Assembly (NCBI GenBank): GCA_049724395.1
Contig: JAUGWO010000071.1
Span: 55,330 to 119,329 of the forward strand
Direction of reading: 5' to 3'
From: Spongospora subterranea f. sp. subterranea
Lineage: Eukaryota > Endomyxa: Phytomyxea > Phytomyxea > Plasmodiophorida
Length of the DNA stretch: 64,000 nucleotides
Below the pieces are notes generated by a model. The model saw nothing but the letters and a program-made list of their open reading frames with translations, ran no database searches and was not told the origin of the DNA. Below are positions 32,690 to 45,533 of the stretch, one piece after another (position 1 is the stretch's first letter; every line of letters starts with the position of its first letter). Both the position numbers and the translations under genes were made by a program.

Positions 32690-33997
32690 ATGGATGACCT
32701 TTCATCAGATGGCGAACATAAACCTGAATCATTGGTCGGAGAAACTTGTGATCCAGCTCCGTTTTTAACCTGTGTAAATGTTGGAAACGAGGGTCGAAGT
32801 TTTGCCAAATCCGAGTCGAATAATGGTATTTCCTCCACCGAAGACGCGATTTTTGACGGCGTGTCGATTCCTCAAGATTTGCGGTTGAAAATCTGTAAGC
32901 TGCCGGAAAAAGCTGATGTCAAATTAACCATCAATGCATCTACGTCAACGCTCCTATTCGACGATCCATCTCAAGCGGAAATCTGGCATAAATATTTCTC
33001 TTCAAAATTATCACAAGACATCATTACGGAGGCGTTTTGGTGGACTGTAGTGAGACACTCTTCAGCGTTGGCACAAGGGCAACTTTTATTGCTGGAGACG
33101 ATAAAGAGAAGGATTGCACACTTATTTGTTAGGCTGTTTCTGCGCATCGAGAAGAGGTTCAAAGACTTGATATGCGATAATTATCACGATGCTTTAGCGC
33201 AAACTGTATTTTATTTATTATTCACAACGTATCCGGAAGTACGGCAGCGATTAACCACAGCGTTTAGTGCTACATTGATCAAGTCATTTTCGGAATGGAT
33301 TATGGGTCCTGTACTTCCTTCCATTGATATCAGGCACTGGAAATTACAACATGATGAAGAATGTAAACCTATCGGCAAACCAAGAAAGAAAGCAAAATCA
33401 TTGCAAAAGACATTGCAAGAATGCTTAGACATCGTTGACAGAACCGACAAACGGCCTAGTGAAAAGGTAGCATTTATCCATCAACGTCGGGATGAGTACA
33501 TATATGGAACCATCCCTTTGAAAACAGTTAAAGTATTCAGAGGTTTTGGCAACTCGCAACTCGTCTCCGAATACTTGAAATGCTCACCATATAAAACATT
33601 CATCAAAGAGAGAAGAGTTTTGATAACGAGCGAAATTAGCCCTCAGCAACACAGAGCTGAAACGATGTTCATGAGGAAACTAAAGGAAAGTCGATTGCGA
33701 AGTCTGAATAGAAGCCTGCACGGAAAAGTTCAAGAAATCAGGAAAGCGTCAGAGCTCGAAGAATTACAAGACTTGAGTCAAAAGAAAAATTGGAAACGAG
33801 AATTCAACATTGAATATAGACAAGCCAAAGCACATAAAGCAGATACCATTGCAGGCATTTTAAAAGCTATCGAGGAAGATGTTGGACATGGGCTGGGCGT
33901 TTCGAAGAACAGAAGTTTATCTGATAGCGTCAGGGCCGAGTTCAAACTGGGGCCGGCTCCGGCCATAGAATGGGTAGGCGGCGATTCGTCGTCATAA
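32690..33997 (+). CDS. FAM227-like protein
   Basis: Single exon, 435 residues from the ATG at 32690. The FAM227 domain is recognisable by AEIWHKYF followed by EAFWWTVV, then LFVRLFL, NYHDALAQTVFYLLFTTYP, and SFSEWIMGP. In animals FAM227A/B are poorly understood proteins found mostly in organisms with cilia. The C-terminal 150 residues are basic and helical (RAETMFMRKLKESRLRSLN), likely a coiled coil. There is no membrane segment or signal peptide. It stands without introns among intron-rich neighbours. Confidence 0.75.
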   Translation: MDDLSSDGEHKPESLVGETCDPAPFLTCVNVGNEGRSFAKSESNNGISSTEDAIFDGVSIPQDLRLKICKLPEKADVKLTINASTSTLLFDDPSQAEIWHKYFSSKLSQDIITEAFWWTVVRHSSALAQGQLLLLETIKRRIAHLFVRLFLRIEKRFKDLICDNYHDALAQTVFYLLFTTYPEVRQRLTTAFSATLIKSFSEWIMGPVLPSIDIRHWKLQHDEECKPIGKPRKKAKSLQKTLQECLDIVDRTDKRPSEKVAFIHQRRDEYIYGTIPLKTVKVFRGFGNSQLVSEYLKCSPYKTFIKERRVLITSEISPQQHRAETMFMRKLKESRLRSLNRSLHGKVQEIRKASELEELQDLSQKKNWKREFNIEYRQAKAHKADTIAGILKAIEEDVGHGLGVSKNRSLSDSVRAEFKLGPAPAIEWVGGDSSS

Positions 33998-34403
33998 GCA
34001 AAAGCTATTGAATTCACCAAGAGTTCAAGAGATTTGGAATGATCAATTGGACGGAAGCATTGTTGTTTGAAGGATACCCGGCATAACATGTGGGCGATGC
34101 AGCATCAGCTATCCCGACGTACGATGTCATAAATCACAATCGATTCCCTCCATCGTATACGGTGACAGTTCCTCAATGAGGAACAAAGGTCGGCCCCCGT
34201 TAGAGTAGACAGACACGTGTTGTACTGGACCCGCTCCCCCTGAATGATACAGAGGCGGTTCCCAAGGCGCTCCCACACACACACATACAGTACAGACACT
34301 TAAACCATACTGAAACGTTGTGTGACGGCGCACTTTTACATCCTTCGTGTAAAGATTCCTTTTCAGCGGAGGCGGATTTTCGCTCGAACTATTTACATAG
34401 AAG
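33998..34403. other. Intergenic spacer upstream of PP2A
   Basis: A short (ac)n tract lies at about 34270-34290 (cacacacacac). Otherwise no signal; the region is expected to hold the PP2A promoter. Confidence 0.4.
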
Positions 34404-35714
<1,311 letters not shown>

Positions 35715-35908
35715 GACGCATTAAAAAACTTCACTGTCCATTCCTAAAACTCGATTTTTGAAACTTGTATATGCGTTCATCATATGATAGACAATGCTCC
35801 TGATGATAGAAGTAATCAATAGAGCTAGAATAAGCCAAGGAACCGAGAAGCTAATTCGCAGCAAAGTAAATATTACGGAAACACGACACTGATCTTGATG
35901 ACAATTTT

Positions 35909-37653
35909 TTATGGTCGAAATTGTACAGTCAAAAGGGAATTATTTGCACATGCAAGGGCTAACCGGTTTCCTGAAGGATGCCAGGAAATACAGTTTACCC
36001 CACCATTAGCTTTGAAAGTTCGAATTAGAACTCCATCATTACAAGACCAAATGAAAAGGCGATCATGTGAGCCGCATGCCAAGTATTCTCCACTCGAGCA
36101 TAATACAAGTGAGGTGACAGGATGAAGATGTTTTGAAAGCACAAACAAACAGGATCCTCGTGCAGGGCACCATATCCTGACAGTACAGTCTAAACTGGCG
36201 CTTGCAAGAACTTGAAGCGGTCTTCCCTCATAGTTAATTTGAAGCTAACAATCAAATTAGCTGCCAAGATCAAAGTTGGAACTGGCAAATGTCTTGATAT
36301 TTACCCAGAGAATATTGCAGACATCGCGCCCATGACCATGTAAATCACAAATCGGCTGCGCAAGGTTTGGATCCCATACCTACAGTGATTATGAAAACAT
36401 GTTGCACAAAGTATCGCTGAGCGTTGACCTTAATTGTTGTATCGTCTGAGCATGATGCGAACCGGCTGGCTTCTGGGCACCATTTCACACAGTTAACGTC
36501 TCTCGAATGACCCTTAAACACTTTAACAGGTTGTTCAACGCTTAGTTCATGCAAATTGATTGTGTTATCCGTCGAGCATGAAATGAAGCATTCATTATTT
36601 CTCCAATCACAGTCAAGCACGGACGATGTATGACATTTGTATTGCGCCCTTATCTTCCCCGTTTCAACTGACCATATTATAACTAAATGGTCTATAGAAC
36701 AGGTCAATAACCAGGTGCCATTCGGACTCCAACGAAGAGCGGTAATCGGAGCGACATGTCCAGCCAAACGATGCTGTAGACTCCCTATGCATCAACCGCA
36801 TAAGTTCAAGAGCCCACTTCAGGAACAACAATTACCTTCAGCACTCCAAATCCAGCATTCTCCTGAGATTGACGCTGTCGCAAACATTTCACCAGATTCT
36901 GACCAACTAGTCAGATGTATTCCGTTAGACGTGGAAGACTTTTCGTTAATAATTAAGCATGTACTGGACGACGGATCGTCAATATTGGTCCATAACCGGG
37001 AAGTACATTCCTGGGAGCCGGAAATTAAAGAAGTGCCTGTGCATCATGAGAATGTGGCGATAAACCAATCTCAACATTGCCTACCATTGGGGCTGTACGT
37101 GCAGGTGAATACAACATCATTATGCCCCTTAAACTGTCCTATTAGATCCTTTGGAATTTCAAGAGACCCGTAATCTTCTTCCATAGGCACTATTACACAT
37201 AATTTTAATGAAAGCTTTGTAGACCAATAATGAACTTATACCATCTGGGTCAAACAAAGCCATTTTCGATTTGACGTTGCACTGATGTTTCGTAAGCAAT
37301 GAAAAAGGTGCATCGCAAACCGTTTCCGTACCATCCTAGAAAAAAAAGTAAGTTCTGCGTAACAAATATGAAATCGTTGATACTGACTTCGTTAACATGG
37401 CATTCAATTTCGGTATGTTGTAACCCTTTTTGAAGAAATGATATTAAGGAACCAGGAGGAACGTCGCCTCCGGCGACTACTGATTTCGCAATATGGCTTT
37501 CATTTCCTGAGACAAATAAGTTGCGTTTGAATATACTATTGAAAATCCCAAAAACAATGGTTACTAACCAAAACAGAAAGCAGAATGTACAAATCCAGAC
37601 TCCAAAAGGTATCTATAGACGAGAAAATTTACTTCATCTGAAGTAAGAGTCAT
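35909..37653 (-). CDS. TBL1/Ebi/Sif2-like LisH-WD40 corepressor subunit
   Basis: Exons 37569-37653, 37388-37506, 37225-37335, 37085-37148, 36836-37036, 36429-36784, 36305-36379, 35909-36244; 448 residues, phases consistent. The N-terminal LisH motif reads [18 protein letters not shown], followed by HIAKSVV and [17 protein letters not shown] as in TBL1. The WD40 domain includes [77 protein letters not shown] and [13 protein letters not shown]. It ends with [20 protein letters not shown], parallel to the TBL1 GTGGIFEVCWN end. In animals TBL1 belongs to the NCoR/SMRT-HDAC3 complex; in yeast Sif2 belongs to Set3C. The third intron (76 nt) is the least certain. Confidence 0.88.
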
Positions 37654-37900
37654 CTGTAGTTGCCGCCAGTTCGTTTGGTGTTAATAGTCGGATATATTGA
37701 AAAAATTCTGCTCGAGCAATGGTGGATAAGGGCAATTGCGAAGGAGTTTCAGAATTCAGAGAAGTTCTGCCATTCAAGTCCAGATTCGAATGAAGTTGGG
37801 ACAAGATCATAGAGAGGTGATATGTGTTACGGAGTCCGGGGTCATTGTGGCTCCAGTGCTGATAGTAGTCGGTTATGAAGGGAGGAGGAGGTCGGACCGA

Positions 37901-38046
37901 GGGATCGACACCGATAGATAGTAGATAGGGATCGACACCGATAGATAGTAGATAGGGATCGACACCGATAGATATTAAATAGGGATCGACACCGATAGAT
38001 AGTAGATAGGGATCGACACCGGTAGAGATCCGATAGGGATTGACAC
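37901..38046 (+). repeat. 27-bp minisatellite, about 5.5 copies
   Basis: The unit gggatcgacaccgatagata plus gtagata repeats head to tail with a few substitutions, decaying at the right end. It lies 250 bp upstream of the TBL1-like start codon. Confidence 0.9.
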
Positions 38047-38047
38047 T

Positions 38048-39791
38048 GCTAAGGAACCCAAGATGGTTTCACCTTATCGAACCGGCATCTGAAAGGAAGT
38101 ACGGTACATTGAGTGTTGTATGGGCTTAACACGCATGTGAAAGGAGATGCTGTCGAAGACATTCAACCTGATATGTGTTGCATAGTTCTTGAAATTTTCG
38201 CCTAATTCCGAGGTCGCTCTACGTTGGCACAATTGTTGTCCGTGAGTATGCGAAAAGGTCACGAATATCACACTGCCGAATTTCAATCGAAAGCGTTTGC
38301 TTCAATTAAACCCAACCATTCATTTAACATTTCAATGTGATATATCAAACACATCAGTCCCCGGTTTGTATCCAATGGGAACTGTCATCCCCATTTACTT
38401 TTTCAACACAACCTTCCAGAGCTATGAAATATCAGTCCTTACTCCAGCTCTACATCTGAACCGTCGGTTTATGAAGTCACAACAGCGCATTGTTATCTGA
38501 TATCAAGATGACTATCTAAAAGCTGCAATAAAAAGACGCACCAGGACATCCTATCAACGGTTGTCAAATATACAAAAATCAACGACGACATGATTGTATA
38601 AATTTAATTGACAAAAATCATTGAGCTGAAGAAAAACGCAGTACCCTCTGTTTTGTTATTTAACACGTCTCTTTTTGAGAGTGGTCGCTCTGTTCATGGG
38701 AATCTGTTTAGGCTTTGTCTGATGCGAAGAGATCTTGAACTGTTTGCGGATTGAACTTGTCCGCCTGTGGTGGTCGCCCAATTTGCCATATCCATTTTTA
38801 CACTATTCGACGCTTTCTGAACAGAGAATACCAGTTAACCTCAAAAATCACGGGACACCTCCAGTTTCTCGCACAATGATTCTGTCGGGTATGTACATAT
38901 TTTTGACAAAATCGAAACGATTGGCAATAACTACTTCTGCAGAGAAACTCTGGTTCATGGGACGCAATTGTAGCATCGCAGTAGAATACGCTTTTCGTCG
39001 AAAGTTGCATTCGCCACACGAACCCGGTCGCAATGTTGCTTTGTGGTCAATGAAATCAATGTGGCTCCGTATTTCAGGGATTCGCTTCGTGGCCAGTGAC
39101 TGCCTGGTCGTCGGTTCCAACCGACATACGACGTTATCACGTGCAGAAACAAAAACACCATCAATTTGATCGAAGAGGGACTGGTGTTCAGGTAATCCCA
39201 GAGCGGCATCGGGTTTTCCCCGAACCCCTATGAACCGGTTTTGCAACCGTAGCCAAGTATTTAGCCCAGAATCCAGTGTTGCTTTGGGTGGTGCTGCTCC
39301 AAACAGTGTGTGTTATGCAGGAACCTGACTACAGTACCACTTCAATCATGACCCGGACGGGTCGCATCCCCCCACTGGGGGCTAACGTTGCCTGTTCACG
39401 TTCCACAGATATGCAGTCCCCCGAATCGGACGTCACTGTGCTGTCGTGTAACGGGTGTGTAGCCACTCTGCGACATCACTCCAATGTACCCGTCATACCC
39501 TCTTGGGAATACCTTCATCATCTTGAACCAATTGGTTCTCCTCGTGCTGGCCATCGAACAGGTTCCCGTTCTCGTTCCCTGCCATTGTATACTCAGCATG
39601 CCTTGCTTCTACTGTTCTACAGAGCAAACGGAGACACTCATTCCAACCATGATCAAACGTCTACTCAATTTTTCCTTTTGCGTGTGAATTGGGTTGTATG
39701 CCTTCCTGTAAGGAAAATGGCGGGAAAGTCAAATCGGGGAAACCAATCTGTACCTTGATCCGAAAATGATCTTAGCAACCGTCTCTGACTC
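38048..39791. other. Region with unassigned protein-like minus-strand frames
   Basis: The longest frame, 38848-39246 on the minus strand, reads RFIGVRGKPDAALGLPEHQ and later KATLRPGSCGECNFRRKA. It looks like a decayed or spliced protein, and three overlapping minus frames in 38.8-39.25 kb carry similar densities of plausible residues. I could not fit introns or a family; a DNA-transposon origin is possible. Nothing else is supported in these 1.7 kb. Confidence 0.3.
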
Positions 39792-41245
39792 ATGGATCAT
39801 CATACCCATCTTGCCCACAAATCATCTGCACGAACTGAACGAGTGAATGCAATGTCCCCCCTGTATACTATCGGCTTAGGCTTCAGTGTTGCCCATTTTG
39901 TCCCGTTTAGTTTATTATTCCTTTTCTGGCGTAGGCGCAACAAGACTCCAATTCGATATCGTCAACCAAAAGTTATTCTGATTGCGATCATGTTTGGACA
40001 GGCATGGTCATTATATATCAGTATATCCGCTCTTGATTTTCCATGGACATATGCAGAACGAGCAATCATTCAATATAGCTTATTATCGTGCTTCATTGAT
40101 ACATTTACAGCGTTCGGATTTGCAACTTTTATCGCCTTCAGCCGGACATTACAGCAAGCACAATTTTCGGCTTCATTGGGCAAAGACCCAGAGCGGTTGG
40201 CCGCAGCAGTTTTATCGGATTCTAGAGCTCGATTCCTGATGAGTGGCCGTTTTGCAGTGTTTTTCGTTGTCACCAGCTGTCTGATTTTGCTCGTTGTGCA
40301 GGTCGCTCTTTTGCTACAGCGACCTGCCTTATTCACCATGCGTGCACTTTCTGCTTATTCTGATCGATCGTCAGGTGCATTGATGGTTGGAGTTTTTTCT
40401 AATTACAAAATCTCCGTATCCTGTTTGTTCTTCTTGGTTTCAGCATATAGCCTTCGTATTACTGCTGATAATTTCGGTATCAAGGCCTCGATGAAGCGAA
40501 TAAGCGCCCTTTTCATCATCGGGTATGTTGTATATTTTATTTCTGCCGCTTTCATGCCAGTCGAACGTCTTTTTCGTATATGAACTTCTTCTATGTCATC
40601 ATGGTCCAATTAATATCTATTGAGTAAGGCCGTATTTATATATCAGTTGGTCGATCAGAACTCATTCAGAATCGACTTTTCAGAGCTGCTTTTGGGCCTT
40701 TACTATTGTCGTATCGCTCAGAAGATCGTCAAATCTTTCTTGCTGCAGCCGCCAGTTCAACGTCTCAATTTGAGCGATTCCTACTAACAAAGAAGGGTTT
40801 GGACCAGTTTCAGAAACATTTGATTCGTGAGCGCGCTGTGGAAAACCTTCTGTTTTGGACAGATGCTACGCAGTTCAAATCGCGATTTCAGAATCGAACA
40901 GTGGAAGAGAATGCGAATTGGGCTGATACAATGTATGCGACATATTTGGCCCCCGATTCCATGATGGAGGCGAATCTAGATGCCGAAACATTACAATACT
41001 TCAGGACGCTGTTGTTTCCGAAAGGCATGATCAGCACAGATCATCTGGAGCCAAACATCTTCCAGGAGGCGTCCGATCGTTTGTTGGAGCTGATGAAATA
41101 CGATTCACTCATGAGGTTTTGTAGACAAAACCCCGAATCGTGGCAAGAATTTTTGAGCTTGGACCACGAAGTTCGATGCATGTCGCAAGTTCATGCGTCT
41201 GACCGTGTCGACAGGCAAGATGACCTGGCGATTCGTTTCGAGTGA
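39792..41245 (+). CDS. Seven-transmembrane protein with C-terminal RGS domain
   Basis: About 450-460 residues. After a short N-terminus, hydrophobic helices include VAHFVPFSLLFLFW, VILIAIMFGQAWSLYISI, LLSCFIDTFTAFGFATFI, FAVFFVVTSCLILLVVQV and VSCLFFLVSAYSL. Then GPLLLSYRSEDRQ leads into an RGS domain (QFERFLLTKKGLDQFQKHL, AVENLLFWTDATQFK, DRLLELMKYDSLMRFCRQ), which would speed GTP hydrolysis on a G-alpha. The arrangement resembles plant RGS1 and some amoebal receptors. Two splice models fit near 40.52-40.69 kb. Model A uses introns 40523-40560 (38 nt) and 40624-40683; model B uses one intron 40576-40646 (71 nt). Model A keeps the helix MNFFYVIMVQL but loses YVVYFISAAF; B does the opposite. 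Neither keeps both, so the helix count at this point is unsettled. Confidence 0.8.
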
Positions 41246-41543
41246 TTCTCATTGAGATATATATATATTCACGTTACAATGCTGGGCATCGTTCTTTGAC
41301 CTCTGCGATGGCGATAAATTCTTTGACTGACAATCCAGTTCCATAAACTGTATTCCAACTTGTCATAGTAATAGTGAGAGTAGAACAATGTGAGATATTT
41401 GTGTCGGCAGATGTTGAGCTGGATAAAAAAAGATTGCAGTTGATGGGGATATTCGACGACGACGTACTACATTGATCGGTGAATCTGGGTGGAGGGCAGT
41501 TCCCGGGTTGACTTGATCCGATTGCCTGACGACTCGCACAACC

Positions 41544-44513
41544 ATGGCTGAATCGTACGATAATTCGTCAACCACGACCAGCCGAGATCTGATATATTCA
41601 CCCATCCGGCGCGACGATTCCGACTCGGCGATCAAGATCGCACATCTGCAGGAGCTGATTCAGGCGCTGGACGGGTCTGGCGTTGAAGACCCATTCCGGG
41701 GTCAACGTCTACCCATCCTGGATCCTCGACGACGTCAAAAGTCTCTATCAGCTACTACGCGCGACCTTTGACCAGGTCTCCTCGGGTGGTCGTGTTCTAA
41801 CGACTCGCGACGACATCGTGGGACGATTGCACAAAATCAGGACCGGATTGAGCGAGCTATCAACGACGACGACCAGAACGTATCGATCCCGAAGCCCATC
41901 CCCCAAGCGATTAACGCATCTGTTCGAGCACATTCCTGGATCGCAATACTGCCGGAAGTTCTTCCACACGCAGAAGGAGCATGGGCGACAATACCACACG
42001 CCTGGTCCACCGAATCCATCGGATACGGCCCATGATCACAGCTCGAGGCGTTGGTTGAAGGAGACGTGGCTGGAGACGATTCGACCTCGCCATCGTCATA
42101 AGGTTGGTTGATGAAATCGGCCCCCGCGATCGATTCCGAACCGGGGATGTAGACCAGGCGACGGCAATCGAAAACCACGACCAAGCTGGAATTGCTTCTC
42201 GATCGAACGGACCAGTTGGAGAGCCGATTACAGGACGAGCTGCGGCGGGAGCTGCGAACGGAGCAGTTCCTGGGCAAGCTGAGGGAAGGTAAAAGGGCGA
42301 TTGTCGGAACGGTTGATCTGGTGTTGGGCGACTGACTCTGATGCTGACGAAGAGGATCGATTGGGGTTCCAGCGCATGTTGGATAAGCTGGATTACCTTG
42401 GCGAGTGCATATTGTGCAATCGCTCGACCGATACGGGGCGTCGATCACCATCGCCACCGGACCCACCGCCTCCGACGACTCGCGTTGTCGTTGACCACGC
42501 GCGTATCGACGACCTGGAACGGGAGCTGAATAAGGCGAACTCACAGGCGATCAACGATCTGGCAGTGAAAGAGGGTAATCGAGATCATTCGCGGAAAACG
42601 CGGGGTCAATGGATGACATGTTGTGTGGTCGTCGCTGTTGTTCAGGTCGAATCAGTTCCCTAAACCAAGAGCTGTTGGAAGCGAGAAGACAGGTCGACGA
42701 ACTGCGACGAGCCAAGCTAGAATTAGAGAACGAGCTGGCACAAAATCGAGCGAACGATGCGGTGGCGAACGGCAATCAGCAACAGCTACAGGAAAGGATC
42801 CAGAGGTTCATTGTTATCAGTTTGTTTTTTGTCAGTTTCGATTTGAGATGGCCCATTCAGACTGGAAGAGAGCTTGAAGAAGCATTGCAGGGCAGAGAAA
42901 CGACTTGAACGGCACGAGAAGGAGCTGAACGATGAGATCGCCGATCTTCAACAGCAGTTGGGCGATCTGAGAACGGCTCTGGCCAGGTTTGATATAGGGA
43001 TTGCCCTACACCGATCCCACCGATGTGCCATTCAGATCGAAACAGCGGGAGGACGACCTGATCGCCGAGAGGGCACGAGCTCCAGCAGTTCCCGAACCGA
43101 TTCCGACCAAACCTGAGCCCGTTCAGCAAAATCGATTTCATCGGGTCGTCATTTCGGTAATATCGATCTGATCCACAATCCTCCTTTCCGTTCGCCCTGA
43201 AATTGCAATGTATTCTCAGGCGCTGTTCAGACATTTCCTGGACAAGTTCAGGAAAGAGAGCAAGGCCAGAGCAGATCTGCAATCGACGTTGTCATCGTAA
43301 TCAATATCGGGGGGATTTGTGTGATCGTCCGGAACCGACGCCGTCTTCTCTCCTAGGGTCTCGAGCGCGCTCGAACGCGCCCAGCAATTGCATCGCCTGG
43401 AGCTGGACAGTATTCGCAGCCAATCGCTGCTGGACACGAACGCCCTGATCGACGCCCGCGATCGCCAGGCGATCGACAACGATCGCCTGCAAGACCAGCT
43501 GGCACGAGCGCAATCGGAACACGCCGAGCTGGAGCGCCGATTCACAACCACGCTGGAATTGACCAAACGAAAATCGGTGGAGGAGATCGCGGCGCTACAG
43601 ATGCAGCTAATGGTCGTGGATCAGTCGAAAGTCATCGTTAGATCGCCGTCGATCGCCGTATTGTTATTTGACCCGGTGGTTTTTTTGTCGCTGAGTTCAG
43701 GAGCCGCCCGTCGATCTGAACGCGTTCAACAAGATGGCGGGCGATGCGTTCCAAGGCGATTATCTGCACCTGGCTGACGCCCCGTCTGTTTTGCACATCA
43801 TGTTCGAGCATGGAGATGAACGAGGTCGCCCCGTTTCCTTTTCTGGTTCTGGTTATCGATAATCCCAACTCGATTTTGCTTTGGTTTCGGGTTTAGTGCT
43901 GTTCTCGGATCGGATCGAGAAACTCAACCACCGGAACTTCCGGGAGAAGCGGATCCTGATGATCGGGCAGCACTCGATCTACCTGCTGATGGTGAAGGGG
44001 ATGGAGGTGAAACGGGTGATGAAGGTCGAGGATATCGACAAGGTGACGATGTCGCGCCGATGCGCCGATCACCTCGTGATCCATCATCGGTCCGAAGAAG
44101 GTCGGCACCGGATCTGTTCTGGGGTGTCGTCCCTTGGAACGCCCCCTTTGATCAATTCTCTGATTTGTGGTGCAGATATATTCCTGATCTCGTCAAAGCG
44201 TTTCGAGGTGGGATCAAACCGCGTTTCAGATTTTGGTTGAGGATTGTTTTTCTGAAAACGCGTGCGCCTTTTGCAGATCATGTATTTCCTCATGAACGCG
44301 TTCAAGAGGAAGACGTCCACCGATATTAAGTACCATTTCGCGGAAAGGTATAATCTACGCTCCAATCGTGCAATGGGCAGATTCAGTTCCCAACCGGCTA
44401 CGTTTGTGTTCAGGTTCTACGTTGAGGATCGCGATATGCATTATAGGCTCGTTGAAATACCCGACACAACAACGGTTAAACTTGGGAAATCGGTCGTATT
44501 AGGTCCGACATGA
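41544..44513 (+). CDS. Coiled-coil protein with C-terminal PH/TH1-like domain, 14 exons
   Basis: Exons: 41544-41674, 41742-42102, 42153-42288, 42353-42574, 42646-42805, 42861-42986, 43036-43144, 43220-43296, 43357-43630, 43701-43824, 43897-44100, 44176-44207 (32 nt), 44277-44347, 44414-44513; 708 residues with all phases consistent and introns of 49-75 nt. Residues from about 170 to 510 are mostly coiled coil (DQLESRLQDELRRELRTEQF, RAKLELENELAQNRAN, RLEESLKKHCRAEKRLERHE). The C-terminal 170 residues fold-like segment reads FQGDYLHL, VLFSDRIEKLNHRNFREKRI, IYLLMVKGMEVKRVMKVEDI, then IFLISSKRFEIMYFLMNAF. That is the strand pattern of a myosin-tail TH1/PH-like lipid-binding domain. Function unknown; a membrane- or cytoskeleton-tethering scaffold is a fair inference. 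High GC gives long shadow frames on the other strand. Confidence 0.75.
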
Positions 44514-44638
44514 TGATCATACGGGAATCATTAAAAAATCTACCCAGTAAATTCCATAGAATTATCACTAACAGTGAACGGCAAACGAGTCGGTGTCGAT
44601 GTTGGTCAAATTGTTTTTCGGATGAATCATATTTATAG

Positions 44639-45470
44639 TCACGTTTTGGCCATCAGTCGCGTTAACATCTGGTTGACAACGGCGTCAATGTTCTCTCCTG
44701 TTTTCGCTGATGCAATCCAATGCGATAGGCTCCATCGAGCTGTCTGCAATGTTTTTGTGAGAGTCAATAACGCGAACGGTGTTCACAGATTTCCCCGAAT
44801 GGGTCGACCTGTTCTTCGGCGTCTTGGACTGATATGTTGGCAAGCTCATTGAGGTCAGATTTGAGGCCGACCACTATTGCCACACACGATGGGTAGCACC
44901 TCAGCATTTCATTACGCCAGAACGCAACCTGATCACATTGCCCACTCAGTTGACGACATTCTTGGTGAATTTCGTTCGTTGACCAACTTCTCTAAACGAT
45001 GCCTCGTTGGTTCGGTCGTATGTTATGATTGCTCCCTGCGCGCGCACGTGTTAACCTGGGTTGGCGCAATCACGATTGGGTGGAGTGTACGTTGATATTA
45101 TCGTAGAGATGCTGTACGACAGGTTTAAACCTCTCATGCCCTCCACACGACCACAAGTTCAACGTGACATATTCCCTATATTGACCACTTGAATCATTTG
45201 ACATATCTCGTTGCTCTACGATGACCCCTCAACTTACTCCTGAAACTGCATTTCTTTAATGAAAAGTTCTGCACCCAATGTGGGAATGTGTTTGTTTGGA
45301 AACTCCTCACTGAGAATGCTGATGAACACTAATGAAAAACGTCTCATGGATGTGGTTATGATGAATGGGACGCACCGGCTCACTAATGCCGTCTTGCCTG
45401 AGCCAGACGCCCCAACGATCAAAACCTGGATTTGCCGACCCCCATTCTTACCTGCTCGTGTTTTCAACAT
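44639..45470 (-). CDS. Atypical Rab/IFT-like small GTPase
   Basis: Exons 45376-45470, 45238-45318, 45091-45187, 44988-45035, 44809-44928, 44639-44743; introns 50-65 nt; 181 residues. The P-loop is GASGSGKT. Switch I carries the Thr in HIPTLGAELF. The G3 region reads LNLWSCGGHERFKP, where the usual Asp of DTAGQE is Ser. Then come GAIITYDRTNEASFRE, the G4 position VGLKSDL (Leu where NKxD has Asn), and the G5 SAKTGENID. The C-terminus LTRLMAKT has no Cys, so no prenylation. IFT22/RABL5 shares the CGG-type switch II and a missing lipid tail, so an intraflagellar-transport GTPase is one possibility; sequence alone does not settle it. The gene converges on the coiled-coil/PH-like gene and starts 63 bp after the hydrolase stop. 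Confidence 0.8.
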
Positions 45471-45533
45471 GACACTAATTTCGATATGTACCGGTTATCG
45501 ATCCCGCTCAGTCCGAATATAGCAGTCGTAGAG

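Noticed and set aside
41837-42544. A 235-codon minus-strand frame opposite the coiled-coil gene
   Set aside because: The plus strand carries a 14-exon model with consistent phases and coiled-coil sequence; the minus frame crosses several of its introns and lacks any motif.
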